A stretch of 16,745 nt of DNA from JBOGJG01 sp050747825 (GCA_050747825.1 JBOGJG010000422.1:1-16745), one strand, 5' to 3'. Shown: positions 1 through 8,654, counted from the stretch's first letter. Numbers and translations are program-made. The notes: generated from the sequence alone by a model not told the origin.

Positions 1-311
1 GACGCAGCCGGTCCAGAAGCTTCGGCCCAGCACTCGGTGGGGGAATTACCTCGCGTACTAAAGAAAAGGGAATGGCCGAGACTGTTGGAGAGGCTTCGCT
101 GCTTTCAAGTACGCAATCCAATGTACGCTACCAGATCGTTTCCATTGTCATTGAGCCGCTGCGTTGAAAGTCAATTTTGTGAAATTCTAACGGATTTCCG
201 GGCAAAGGGCAAGACTCCTGTCTGCGTTAATAGTAGATAGTAGATTCCAAAAGAACCTCCAGCAGTGAGATTTGTTTTGTCTGATGGGGGAGTTTGGTTT
301 AAAAGAAAGCC
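1..311. other. Left-edge region without a supportable gene
   Basis: I see no convincing complete gene here. One + frame is open from base 1 to a stop at 238-240, but its product is rich in Arg, Cys and Ser and resembles no family I know. A second + frame ends with TAA at 59-61 and would give a basic tail (reading RPSTRWGNYLAY); it could be the last codons of a gene lying to the left, but 19 codons cannot decide this. A small direct repeat (TAGTAGA twice) lies near 229-243. The stretch just before purH is purine-rich (GGGGGAG about 18 bases before the ATG, then AAAAGAAAG) without a well-spaced ribosome binding site. The purH promoter should be here, but I cannot place it. Confidence 0.4.
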
Positions 312-1874
312 ATGAAGATTGAAGTTGCCCTGATTAGTGTCTCCAATCGGGATGGGATCGTCGAATTTGCTCGTCGCCTGCACGATCTAGGGATCAGGAT
401 TCTCTCTACGGGTGGTACCGGACAGACGCTCAAAGATGCTGGAGTACCGGTAATCCCCGTCTCAGAGTACACCGGATTTCCTGAGATTCTGGATGGGCGC
501 GTCAAGACGTTGCACCCTCGAGTCCATGCTGGAATTCTCGCCCGGCATGATGATCCCCAGCACCAGCGCACGCTCCAGGAGCATCAGATTTCCCCGATTG
601 GATTGGTTGTCGTGAATCTCTATCCATTTTCCAGGACGGTTGAACAGAAGGGTGTCACCATCGAGGAAGCGTTCGAACAAATCGACATTGGAGGTCCGGC
701 GCTCGTTCGAGCCTCAGCTAAAAATTTCCAGCACGTTACTGTAGTGGTTGACCCAACCGATTATGTGGGGGTTGTGGCCGAATTGAAGGTTCATGGAAAT
801 GAGACGCGGGAGGAAACACGCTTGGGACTGGCGCGCAAGGCTTTTCGTCACACGGCAGGCTACGATGCAGCCATTACGGCTTATCTCGACAGGCTTGCGC
901 ATCAAGAAGAGGGATTACCCGCCGCTCTTCATCTTGGCCTGAAGCGGGAGGCGGTGCTGCGCTATGGGGAGAACCCTCATCAGAGAGCGGCCTTATACCG
1001 TGATCAATTCTCGCCGGCCGCCGGCCTGGTAGGGTCCCGCCAACTTCAGGGCAAGAAACTTTCTTTTAATAACTATATCGATCTCGATGCTGCCTGGAGC
1101 TTGTGCCGGGAGTTCGGAGATCCCTTCTGCGCCATTATCAAGCACACGAATCCCAGCGGCGCCGCCACTGGAGCTGTGCTGAAGGAATCCTACAGGAAAG
1201 CGCTGGATTGCGATCCGGTTTCCGCCTTTGGGTCGGTCATTGGATTCAATCGCGAAGTGGATGTGGAAACTGCGGAAGAAATGGGGTCTTTATTTGTGGA
1301 GGCGGTGATCGCGCCGGGATTCACTCTGCAAGCGCTGGAGGTATTTGAGCGCAAGAAGAATATGAGACTGATGCAGGTCGTTGACGCGAGCGCGGAGGCG
1401 GGAGCTGAGTTATCTTCTATGCTCGATTTAAAGCACATTTCAGGAGGATTTCTGCTTCAGGACAAAGATCAGTTTTTCATCGGGCAGAACGATGTGAAGA
1501 GCGTGACGCGAGAAAAGCCGTCACAAAAGCAAATGGACGATCTGCTCTTTGCCTGGAAAGTCTGCAAACACGTGAAATCCAACGCCATTGTGCTGGCGCA
1601 GGGCGGTCAGACTGTGGGTGTCGGCGCCGGCCAGATGAGCCGCGTCGATTCTGTGCGCCTGGCCGTCCAAAAGGCGCAGCTCGCCCTGGAAGGAGCCGTC
1701 CTCGCCAGCGACGCTTTCTTTCCGTTTCGAGATGGCATTGATGAAGCCGCCCAAGCGGGTATCAAGGCTGTCATCCAGCCAGGAGGATCAGTGCGAGATG
1801 AAGAAGTGATACGGGCGGCCGACGAGCATGGGCTGGCGATGGTGTTTACCGGCATCCGGCATTTTAAGCACTAA
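312..1874 (+). CDS. purH: Bifunctional AICAR transformylase / IMP cyclohydrolase
   Basis: PurH carries out the last two steps of de novo purine synthesis in the cytoplasm: AICAR formylation with 10-formyltetrahydrofolate, then ring closure of FAICAR to IMP. At 520 residues it has the usual family length. The N-terminal MGS-like cyclohydrolase domain (about 1-195) shows STGGTGQTLKDAGVPV and EILDGRVKTLHPRVHAGIL. The C-terminal transformylase domain shows LRYGENPHQRAALY, GKKLSFNNYIDLDAAW, the KHTNPSG active-site segment (many bacterial enzymes have KHxNPCG; the Lys-His pair is kept), AFGSVIGFNREVD, SDAFFPFRDGID and the typical end FTGIRHFKH. The ATG at 312 begins directly with the conserved start MKIEVALISVSNRDG, so the start is secure even though the ribosome binding site is weak. 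It appears to be transcribed alone: the next gene is 77 bases downstream with its own possible promoter. Confidence 0.98.
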   Translation: MKIEVALISVSNRDGIVEFARRLHDLGIRILSTGGTGQTLKDAGVPVIPVSEYTGFPEILDGRVKTLHPRVHAGILARHDDPQHQRTLQEHQISPIGLVVVNLYPFSRTVEQKGVTIEEAFEQIDIGGPALVRASAKNFQHVTVVVDPTDYVGVVAELKVHGNETREETRLGLARKAFRHTAGYDAAITAYLDRLAHQEEGLPAALHLGLKREAVLRYGENPHQRAALYRDQFSPAAGLVGSRQLQGKKLSFNNYIDLDAAWSLCREFGDPFCAIIKHTNPSGAATGAVLKESYRKALDCDPVSAFGSVIGFNREVDVETAEEMGSLFVEAVIAPGFTLQALEVFERKKNMRLMQVVDASAEAGAELSSMLDLKHISGGFLLQDKDQFFIGQNDVKSVTREKPSQKQMDDLLFAWKVCKHVKSNAIVLAQGGQTVGVGAGQMSRVDSVRLAVQKAQLALEGAVLASDAFFPFRDGIDEAAQAGIKAVIQPGGSVRDEEVIRAADEHGLAMVFTGIRHFKH

Positions 1875-1896
1875 AGAACTAAAAAATTGGACAACT

Positions 1897-1907
1897 TGCT
1901 ATATAAT
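1897..1907 (+). promoter_or_regulatory. Possible extended -10 promoter for the HD-GYP/coaX cluster
   Basis: The purH to HD-GYP gap contains TGCTATATAAT. It can be read as an extended -10 (TGC followed by TATATA) or as a plain TATAAT at 1902-1907. A TTGGAC at 1887-1892 resembles a -35 box but is only nine bases from TATAAT, which is too close. The call therefore rests on the -10 alone. It lies about 45 bases before the HD-GYP start codon and would serve the three-gene cluster. Confidence 0.35.
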
Positions 1908-1951
1908 CGCATCCGGATCGCACATCTGGGCTGCACCGGGCTTCGAGCTAT

Positions 1952-3715
1952 ATGCGCACGACTGGTAAGAACAATCCCATACGGGAGACGAACTCTCGCC
2001 ATAGGCTCGTCTATACACTTTTCCTCTGGTTTCTTCTGGTGGGGACCGTCCCGCTTGGTCTGAGCGCATTTAAGTACGTGAGCTTTAATAAAAGCTGGCT
2101 GGAAACGAACCTGCGCGTTCTTCAGTTGGAGAGTGCCAGAAGTCTCAGTGGAGAAATCGATTACTACCTGGACTCGTGCCGGCGGGACATCCTCCTGCTG
2201 AGTAAACTTCTGGCCGGTAATGAGAGCCAGGCGGCCCTTCAGGGCCAGATTCACTCTGAGAGATTTGACGATTTCTTGAAAGAGCTGGTCAGCCGTGGCC
2301 GCTTGTCGCAAATCCACATCGTTAATCCCGAGGGGCAGGGGGTGACTACCCAGGTGGGTCCAACGCAACCCAGGGATAACCTGTTTCTTAGAGAAGGACT
2401 TGAAAATACACTGCTTCGGCGAGACCTCATGATCCTGGGATCTTCATTGCAGGAGCGCTCGGGCGTGCATCAGTTAATTGTGTCCAAGCGAATCGAGAAC
2501 ACAGACCAGGTGCTGGGAGCAGTCCTGGGTCTCGTCAACCTCGAACCGCTTGCCAGGAAGATCCAGGGATTGAGCCTCAACAGTGAAATTATGGTCGTCG
2601 ATCGAGCGGCTCGTCTGGTGTTCAGTAATCGGTCTGGAAGCACCGGCTTTCGTGAGCCAGACGTGATCGCCGAACTGGGCGATCTGCGCGGACAGGTTAA
2701 AAACATTCTATACACCTCGAGTGAGGATCAAACACGAAAGATCGCGACCCTCCTTCCCATGATGGGAGATCTGGGATGGTCGGTCATCGTGCAGGCGGAC
2801 GAGGCGACGACCTACTACCCGGTTGAGCAGCTCATCAGCTCCACCATGTTCTGGTTTGCTCTGGCCGTCCTGCTCTCGGGTGCTGTGGGTATGATCGTTT
2901 CCAGGCGTATCAGCGAACCGGTTAGTCAACTCGTATCGAGCAGCGCGTCACTGGCAGCAGGTAACTTCAAAGAGCGCGTCGAAATCAAGTCACAGAATGA
3001 GATTGGAGAGCTGGGCGAGCACTTCAATACGATGGCGGATAAGATTGAAGGATATGTCGAAGAGCTTCGCGCTTCAGCTCATTCCAATCGCCAGCTCTTC
3101 CTGGAAGCCGTACAGACCATTTCTGCTGCCATCGATGAAAAGGACCCCTACACGAAGGGCCACTCCGAAAGAGTGACACGTTATGCCGTAGCTGTGGCGG
3201 AAGAGCTGGAGCTAAGCCGGGAGGAGGTCGAAAACGTCCGTGTGGCGGCGCTTCTGCATGACGTCGGTAAAATCGGCGTTCCGGATGAAATTCTGCAAAA
3301 ACCGGATAAGCTCAATCCTCAGGAATTCGAGATCATGAAACAGCATACGATCAAAGGAGCGCGGCTGATTGGCCAGATCTCGCAATTGCGAGACGTAGTC
3401 CCGGGCATTCTCTATCACCATGAAATGGTGAACGGCAGTGGTTATCCCGAAGGACTTCAGGGTTCACACATTCCGCTTCAGGCTCGCATTATTGCCGTCG
3501 TGGATGCCTTTGATGCTCTGACAACCCGGCGACCCTATCAAGTCGAAATGGACATCGGACAAGCTATCGACCGGCTGGAGACGTTTATCGGCTCTCGTTA
3601 CCACGCTCAGGTGATCGAAGCCCTGAAACTGGCCGTTTCCAATGGAAAAATCGTAGTGCAAAAGCCGCGGCGCGCCTCCGTTACTTCTCGCAGCTTCAAG
3701 GCACCCGTGATCTAG
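1952..3715 (+). CDS. Membrane HD-GYP cyclic-di-GMP phosphodiesterase with periplasmic sensor and HAMP
   Basis: Predicted inner-membrane signalling protein that would hydrolyse cyclic di-GMP in response to an external signal. Visible order: membrane helix at about 19-40, a periplasmic region of about 250 residues with the layout of a Cache-type sensor (as in IHIVNPEGQGV and IMVVDRAARLVFSN), a second helix at about 297-317, HAMP at about 318-370, and HD-GYP at about 385-560. The catalytic set is present: H404 in KGHSERV, H436-D437 in LLHDVGKIG, H465, H489-H490-E491, the G497-Y498-P499 signature, and D518 and D521 in VVDAFDALTT. The usual W-D before GSGYP is replaced by V-N, but the metal ligands look intact, so activity is expected. 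The stop codon is two bases before the coaX ATG, which implies co-transcription. The ligand cannot be read from the sequence. Confidence 0.93.
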   Translation: MRTTGKNNPIRETNSRHRLVYTLFLWFLLVGTVPLGLSAFKYVSFNKSWLETNLRVLQLESARSLSGEIDYYLDSCRRDILLLSKLLAGNESQAALQGQIHSERFDDFLKELVSRGRLSQIHIVNPEGQGVTTQVGPTQPRDNLFLREGLENTLLRRDLMILGSSLQERSGVHQLIVSKRIENTDQVLGAVLGLVNLEPLARKIQGLSLNSEIMVVDRAARLVFSNRSGSTGFREPDVIAELGDLRGQVKNILYTSSEDQTRKIATLLPMMGDLGWSVIVQADEATTYYPVEQLISSTMFWFALAVLLSGAVGMIVSRRISEPVSQLVSSSASLAAGNFKERVEIKSQNEIGELGEHFNTMADKIEGYVEELRASAHSNRQLFLEAVQTISAAIDEKDPYTKGHSERVTRYAVAVAEELELSREEVENVRVAALLHDVGKIGVPDEILQKPDKLNPQEFEIMKQHTIKGARLIGQISQLRDVVPGILYHHEMVNGSGYPEGLQGSHIPLQARIIAVVDAFDALTTRRPYQVEMDIGQAIDRLETFIGSRYHAQVIEALKLAVSNGKIVVQKPRRASVTSRSFKAPVI

Positions 3716-3717
3716 AC

Positions 3718-4515
3718 ATGCTGCTGGTCATTGATATCGGGAACACCAACCTGGTGATCGGGTTGTTTGATCAGCATGACCGTGGCCAGGGGCGGCTTCT
3801 TCACTCCTGGAGGATTGCCACCAGAAAAGAGCTCACTTCTGATGAATACGCAGTGCTTCTTTACAATCTGTTTGAGATCGCAGGTCTGACTCGCAAGTCC
3901 GTTGAGGCCATTGCGATCTGTTCGGTCGTTCCACCACTGAATGAGCGCTTTGAAACGCTGTCTCAGAAGTACTTCCATCTGGACCCCTTTTTTGTCGAGC
4001 CGTTGAACCAGAATTTAATTCCAATACGATACAATCCGCCCGCGGACGTGGGCGCCGATCGAATCGTAAACGCCCTGGCAGCCTTTGAGTTGTATGGCGG
4101 TCCGGCTATCGTGGTTGACTTTGGAACGGCCACGACTTTCGACGCGATTTCCGCTCTTGGCGAGTACCTGGGCGGAGTGATCGCCCCGGGAATTGGAATC
4201 TCGGCTGAGGCACTCTTTGTCCGGGCTTCCAAACTCCCTCGGATCGAAATAAAGAAGCCTCCGCAGGTGATTGGAGATTCAACCGTCACCAGCATGCAAT
4301 CGGGAATATTCTTCGGCTACGTCAGCCTCGTAGAGGGAATCGTGCGCCGAATGCAGTCCGAACTGCAGGCCAAGACTGTGCTTGCCACCGGCGGTTTGGC
4401 CTGGCTGATTGGGGGCGAGTCAGAAGTGATTGATAAGGTTGAAGAGAATTTGACACTTTACGGCTTGCAGATGTTCTACGAGCGCCGGCAGATGTCACCC
4501 GAAGCGGCTCGATGA
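3718..4515 (+). CDS. coaX: Type III pantothenate kinase
   Basis: CoaX phosphorylates pantothenate, the first step of coenzyme A synthesis, and belongs to the ASKHA fold; unlike CoaA it is not inhibited by CoA. The 265 residues match the family length. Motifs: DIGNTNLVIGLF (6-17) as the phosphate-binding segment, VGADRIVNA (111-119), the catalytic and metal-binding stretch VVDFGTATTFDAIS (132-145, with D134), GGVIAPGI (152-159), and TGGLAWLIG near the C-terminus. In many genomes coaX is next to birA or ftsH; here it follows an HD-GYP gene by two bases and overlaps the next gene by four (ATGA at 4512-4515), so it is the middle member of a translationally coupled cluster. Confidence 0.97.
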   Translation: MLLVIDIGNTNLVIGLFDQHDRGQGRLLHSWRIATRKELTSDEYAVLLYNLFEIAGLTRKSVEAIAICSVVPPLNERFETLSQKYFHLDPFFVEPLNQNLIPIRYNPPADVGADRIVNALAAFELYGGPAIVVDFGTATTFDAISALGEYLGGVIAPGIGISAEALFVRASKLPRIEIKKPPQVIGDSTVTSMQSGIFFGYVSLVEGIVRRMQSELQAKTVLATGGLAWLIGGESEVIDKVEENLTLYGLQMFYERRQMSPEAAR

Positions 4516-5192
4516 AACGGAATTACTTCAACTATTTCACTGAAATCGAAGAATATTTCATCAGGAAACGCGCAAAGAGCCTGCTGGTTTCGCCGCTCGA
4601 CTGGTGCCTGATCGAGCTGTGGAAGGAGAACGGGATACCCGTTCACATCGTCTTACGAGGAATCGATCGAAGTTTTGAATCCGCGCAGGATAAGAGAAGG
4701 AAGCCTCCTAACACCCTGTTTTACTGCCATCCCGCCATTCTGGAAGCCTTTGAGGAATACAGCCAGGCCATGGTGGGAGCCTCTCCGCAAGACGACCCAG
4801 CCGAAAATGGCCATTCGAGCCAGCCGGTCCTGAAATTTCTGGATGAGTTGGCGTTCTCTCTAAAGGACCGGCAGTCAGAGGTGTTTGAAAGGGCTGCAGA
4901 GCGCTTGGGAGCCCTAATGGATGAAATTTCAAAACGTGATGAGGTGTTGTACGAGGAAATCGATCAGGACCTGGGGAAAATTGGCGCCTGGCTGGCCGAG
5001 CATCTTCAAAAGCAAATCGACCCCAACCAGTTAAAACAGATCAAGAAGGAGGTCAAAAAGGAAATGCGCCTCTATAAAATGCGCCTTTCGACCGAGTTGT
5101 ACGAGCGCCTGGAACGAAGCTATCTGGATCGTCGAATCCGCGAACTTTTCGGATTACCCGAGTTCAGCCTTTTCGCCGCAGAGATTTTTTAG
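4512..5192 (+). CDS. Conserved 226-residue protein of unknown function, coupled to coaX
   Basis: No catalytic motif is visible. The first 55 residues are the most distinctive: NYFNYFTEIEEYFIRKRAK, then SPLDWCLIELWKENGIP and VHIVLRGIDRSF, a pattern I associate from memory with hypothetical proteins of Acidobacteria. A low-complexity linker (about 88-105) follows, then a long charged helical half (about 107-210) rich in Glu, Lys and Leu that may form coiled coil, ending in the hydrophobic EFSLFAAEIF. There is no signal peptide and no membrane helix, so it is likely cytoplasmic. The start codon overlaps the coaX stop (ATGA), and the final stop overlaps that of comEC on the other strand. Cysteines are few (C32 and C72), so a metal-cluster role is unlikely. 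Function unknown. Confidence 0.85.
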   Translation: MKRNYFNYFTEIEEYFIRKRAKSLLVSPLDWCLIELWKENGIPVHIVLRGIDRSFESAQDKRRKPPNTLFYCHPAILEAFEEYSQAMVGASPQDDPAENGHSSQPVLKFLDELAFSLKDRQSEVFERAAERLGALMDEISKRDEVLYEEIDQDLGKIGAWLAEHLQKQIDPNQLKQIKKEVKKEMRLYKMRLSTELYERLERSYLDRRIRELFGLPEFSLFAAEIF

Positions 5193-7549
5193 GGGGGCAG
5201 ATTGATCTCCTCAAATTCTTGCGTTTCAATCGAATAGTGCAAGACTTTCCACTCCTCTCCATCGCTCTCGATCCGAATGGAACCCTGGGTGGCTGTGTCC
5301 AGAACAGGAACGTGAGCTTCAGCAAAGCGCTGCAGCACGAGCGGGGAAGGGTGGCCAAAGAGGTTGCGCTTTCCGGCCGAAATAATGCCCAGTGATGGCG
5401 TCGTCCTGGCCAAAAAGACGTCAGAGCTGCTGGAGTGGCTGCCGTGGTGGGCGACTTTGAGAACGGTGACGGACGGCAACTCCTCTGCCAATTGCTCTTC
5501 GATGGTTTGGTCAATGTCGCCGGTGAAGAGCATGGAAAAGCGGCCATAGCGCAGGAGAACCACCAGCGATGAGTTGTTTGAGCTCCGCCCTGCCTTTGAT
5601 CTTTCCGGATGCAGAACAGAGTGCTCCACTCCGGCGATAGAAAAGAGATCACCTGCCTTAAGATATTCATTCCGAGAAACTGAGCCTGCCCGGGGATATT
5701 CATGAAAGTAGACTCGCTGGATGGGAAAGGCTTCCTTAACGAAATCAAAGCCCTGGATGTGATCTGCATGAGGATGAGTCAGCAGAACGTAAGCCAGCCT
5801 CTGAGAATGCTGGTGCCAGAGATATCTCGAGACCAGGCGCTCCCCTACGAAATTGGACGAGGAGCCGTCAAGGGAAACGAAGCCTCCCGTGTCGATGAGA
5901 CCGTCGCTCCCATCCGGGTACCGCAGATGGATACTCTCGCCCTGGCCGACGTCCAGCATTGTGATTTGCAATCGCTGGGGCGGATCACTGCCCAGCTTAA
6001 GCATCAGAAACAGAAAAGCGGGAGTGAGGAAGGAGAGTAGACGCCATCTGCCGCGAAGGAGGTGATAAAGACAGAAGAAGGACGAACTGTAAACAAGGAT
6101 TTCAATTAACTCAGGCTGGCGCAGGTAACTAAACCATGCAAACTGCTGTGAGCCCGTCATCAGGGCCGCAATCAACTCGGAATACCAGTGGGTCAGCGCA
6201 GTTGCCAAGTGGACAAGCGGAAGCTTGTAGCTGAGAAACAGTAATAGACAGAGCGGGATAAAAGGACCGAAAAGCGGAACAAAGAGAAGATTGGAAAAGA
6301 GCTGCGTCCAGTTCCAGAGATTGGAATAATAAAGCCCTACCGGAAGCGTGAGCATCTGAATGAACCAGTTGCAGGTGGCAACTGCCAGCAAATAAGCTAT
6401 TGCCGCCCCGCTCTGGCGTATCCCATTTGTTCGCAAGAAGGAGGGCCAGAATTGGAGCTTCTCCTCCAGTAAATAACGAACGCAGCGCCTCCAGGCGGCT
6501 TGCTCCGATTGTTCCGTGATGACGCGGTCGCTGAAGCAGTCGGCGAATCCGCAACGCAAGCACTTAATGTGAGCCGAAAAGGGGAGCACGAAAAGACCTA
6601 TGGCGCAGAGGCTCAAGTAGGAAAATTGAAAGCCGGGGGAATACAGGGAACCAGGCCGGCAAGCCAGTGTGATGAGAGCGGCCACCCCCAGGCTATTCAA
6701 GAAAACCCGGAATAATCCCATCGGCGCCAGCAGGTAAAAAATAGTAATCATCAAACCAGCCCGCACCGTCGGAATACTCGATCCGGAGATGATCACATAA
6801 CTCCATAATCCAAGGAGCGTGAGCAGGCGCCCTGCCCGACCCCAGCCATGCAAGATAAGGTGCAAAAACCCGATCAGGATGGAGACGTGGAGGCCGGAAA
6901 CAACAAAAATGTGGAGAATCCCAAGCTGTTGAATAAGCTCTTTATCGAAGTCTTCAAGTGCCTTCTTATGTCCCAGAAAAACACTTAGAATCAGTTTTAA
7001 ATTATGCTCATCAAATGTTTGACGACAATAGCTTTCAAAAGCTTGCGTGTAGTCATGCAGGAGCCGCAGCAGGAAAAAGCTGGTCCTGCGACCATCTCGC
7101 TCGAGTTGGTGAGGGGATTTTAGCCGGATCTGATGCAGGATACCCTGCTGCCACAGGTATTGACGGTAGTCGAATCCTCCCGGGACGGCATAATAAGGCG
7201 GCTCTTGCAGAAACGTTCTGAGGTGAAGAACGTCGCCGTATCTCAGAGGTGGATCGAAGAGCAGTTGCGGTGGAGTTTCCGGGGAGCGGACATAGACGCT
7301 GATCCTCGCCGGATAGTCGATTTCGATACCATTTTGGATGATCGAGGTCGGGGAGAACTCAAAGTAGAGGGACTTTTCAACAGCCTGCGGCCGCGTGCAA
7401 ATCCATCCGCTCACTTCGGCAATTCGATCCGGCTCAACCTGAACTTCAATTCTTTCCGGCTCCCAGAACGATGCCAGGCACAGCGCTGCCAGACAGGCCA
7501 GGATAAAGCAGGGATTGAAGAGGAGGAATTTCTGAAGTTGGTCGAGCAT
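5189..7549 (-). CDS. comEC: ComEC/Rec2 DNA-uptake channel protein
   Basis: ComEC forms the inner-membrane channel through which single-stranded DNA enters during natural transformation. The 786 residues contain all three parts: an N-terminal region with an OB-like domain (about 30-150), a polytopic competence core (about 185-515, with VVSGLHVSIL at 216-225, IPTVRAGLM and many hydrophobic helices), and a C-terminal metallo-beta-lactamase-like domain (about 525-775). The last has TMLDVGQGESI, LIDTGG, the metal motif HPHADH (592-597), LFTGDID (D678) and AHHGSHSSSS (700-709), so the presumed nuclease site looks intact. ATG at 7547-7549 is the start; no Shine-Dalgarno sequence precedes it, and GGTCAGC repeat copies occupy that position instead. 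No comEA or pilus gene is in view. It converges on the coaX cluster with overlapping stops. Confidence 0.96.
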   Translation of the reverse strand: MLDQLQKFLLFNPCFILACLAALCLASFWEPERIEVQVEPDRIAEVSGWICTRPQAVEKSLYFEFSPTSIIQNGIEIDYPARISVYVRSPETPPQLLFDPPLRYGDVLHLRTFLQEPPYYAVPGGFDYRQYLWQQGILHQIRLKSPHQLERDGRRTSFFLLRLLHDYTQAFESYCRQTFDEHNLKLILSVFLGHKKALEDFDKELIQQLGILHIFVVSGLHVSILIGFLHLILHGWGRAGRLLTLLGLWSYVIISGSSIPTVRAGLMITIFYLLAPMGLFRVFLNSLGVAALITLACRPGSLYSPGFQFSYLSLCAIGLFVLPFSAHIKCLRCGFADCFSDRVITEQSEQAAWRRCVRYLLEEKLQFWPSFLRTNGIRQSGAAIAYLLAVATCNWFIQMLTLPVGLYYSNLWNWTQLFSNLLFVPLFGPFIPLCLLLFLSYKLPLVHLATALTHWYSELIAALMTGSQQFAWFSYLRQPELIEILVYSSSFFCLYHLLRGRWRLLSFLTPAFLFLMLKLGSDPPQRLQITMLDVGQGESIHLRYPDGSDGLIDTGGFVSLDGSSSNFVGERLVSRYLWHQHSQRLAYVLLTHPHADHIQGFDFVKEAFPIQRVYFHEYPRAGSVSRNEYLKAGDLFSIAGVEHSVLHPERSKAGRSSNNSSLVVLLRYGRFSMLFTGDIDQTIEEQLAEELPSVTVLKVAHHGSHSSSSDVFLARTTPSLGIISAGKRNLFGHPSPLVLQRFAEAHVPVLDTATQGSIRIESDGEEWKVLHYSIETQEFEEINLPP

Positions 7550-7550
7550 A

Positions 7551-7682
7551 GCTGACCGCGGAAGCTGACCGGCTCATACACTGTCAGCACGAACCGATGC
7601 ACAAGCGCACCGTAAAGGCTATAACGTCGAACTTCGAAAAAGTGCGATCGGTCAGCGGCCAGCGGTCAGTGGTCAGCGGTCA
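7551..7682. repeat. Inverted GGTCAGC repeat cluster between comEC and VWA gene 1
   Basis: At the comEC end, GCTGACCG occurs at 7551-7558 and GCTGACCGG at 7564-7572. At the VWA end, the opposite orientation appears as CGGTCAGC at 7649-7656, followed by near copies AGCGGTCAG, TGGTCAG and CGGTCA up to 7682. The two halves can pair across about 80 bases. The last copy supplies the TGA stop of VWA gene 1 (TCA on the + strand at 7680-7682), and the first copy abuts the comEC start codon. The same heptamer forms the long array at 13690-13922. I cannot assign a function. Confidence 0.75.
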
Positions 7683-8642
7683 ATTCCCCGCCGGCGGCAC
7701 CCAATGATAGTTGCTCCGGTAGTGAAGGATCGCGGTCGGGTCGGTATAGAAAACCTGGATCTCACGGAATGACTTACTGGATTTGTCCGGTGGGCGGAAG
7801 GTCAGGATGTACCGTCTCTTTAGCTCCTCTGCCAATTGAAGGTACGTTTTCTGAAGCTCGGAAAGCTTGTGGGGGAAGAAGACGCGCCCGCCGGTGGATT
7901 CCGCCAGGTAACGCATCGCTGTCTCCTTTTCGCGGAAGTAGATATCGACGAAGTCCTTCGATTCGTTCAGAACATTCTTCATCACACGGTTGAGGAATTC
8001 CACGCGCTCACTTTTCTCGACCTTAGGTTGAACAAAACGGGTGCGGCTGATGATGTACAGCGAGATATTGGATTCAACCAGGGACTGCATGACCTGAGCG
8101 TAAGATGCCTCGCTCTGATTATCGATTCCGTCTGTGAGCAGAATGATGATCCTCTTGCCGTTTACTCTGTCCAGCCTTTCGCGGGCCGTGGCGAGCAAGG
8201 CATCATAAAGTGCCGTACGGTAGCCGCTCTCCAGCTCATCAAGGGAGTTCTTGAGACGGCGAAGATTGTTGGTCCAGTTCTGCAGGAGGATGACCTCGTC
8301 TGAGAAAGAGATGACGGCGATACGGTCTTCTTCCTTCAGAGAGCGGGCGAAGCTCAACGCCGCGTCCTGGATTTCTTCGATTTCTTCCTGGACGCTGCCG
8401 CTGGCGTCCAGGAGAAGAATGACGTTCGTGGGATTCGTGTCGAGCACGAAATTTTCGATGGGCCGCGGTTCACCCTGATCAAAAAGCCGGAAATCGTCGC
8501 GGGTCAGATCAGCCAGTATCTTTCCGCGGCTGTCAAAGACGCTGACGGGAACCTTGATGTAATTGGCTTCGATCTTGAAGGCGGGCGCTTGCTGAGCCAA
8601 AACCAGCGATGAAAAAGTCAGAAGCGAGACTACCAGGCGCAT
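7680..8642 (-). CDS. Secreted VWFA-related Acidobacterial-domain protein (1)
   Basis: A 320-residue exported protein with one von Willebrand factor A domain, of the type common in Acidobacteria (the TIGR03436-like 'VWFA-related Acidobacterial domain'). Residues 1-17 form a short signal peptide ending LVLAQQ. A small beta region (about 22-68, KVPVSVFDSRGKILADLT) precedes the VWA domain (about 73-285). The metal-ion site is complete: D79-A-S81-G-S83, T143 in GYRTALYD, and D171 in LLTDGIDN, so divalent-metal-dependent protein binding is plausible. The C-terminus (REIQVFYTD, then YRSNYHWVPP) is the usual family end. It starts 12 bases after the upstream oxidoreductase gene and is probably co-transcribed with it. 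The partner protein is unknown. Its stop codon lies inside a GGTCAG repeat. Confidence 0.9.
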   Translation of the reverse strand: MRLVVSLLTFSSLVLAQQAPAFKIEANYIKVPVSVFDSRGKILADLTRDDFRLFDQGEPRPIENFVLDTNPTNVILLLDASGSVQEEIEEIQDAALSFARSLKEEDRIAVISFSDEVILLQNWTNNLRRLKNSLDELESGYRTALYDALLATARERLDRVNGKRIIILLTDGIDNQSEASYAQVMQSLVESNISLYIISRTRFVQPKVEKSERVEFLNRVMKNVLNESKDFVDIYFREKETAMRYLAESTGGRVFFPHKLSELQKTYLQLAEELKRRYILTFRPPDKSSKSFREIQVFYTDPTAILHYRSNYHWVPPAGN

Positions 8643-8654
8643 CCCTTAATTTTA

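Noticed and set aside
37..240. A 67-codon ORF at the left edge
   Set aside because: Its composition is unlike a normal protein, there is no motif, and the frame is simply open to the window edge.
7836..8303. A 155-codon + strand ORF antisense to VWA gene 1
   Set aside because: Wholly inside a well-supported gene with complete VWA metal-site motifs on the other strand.
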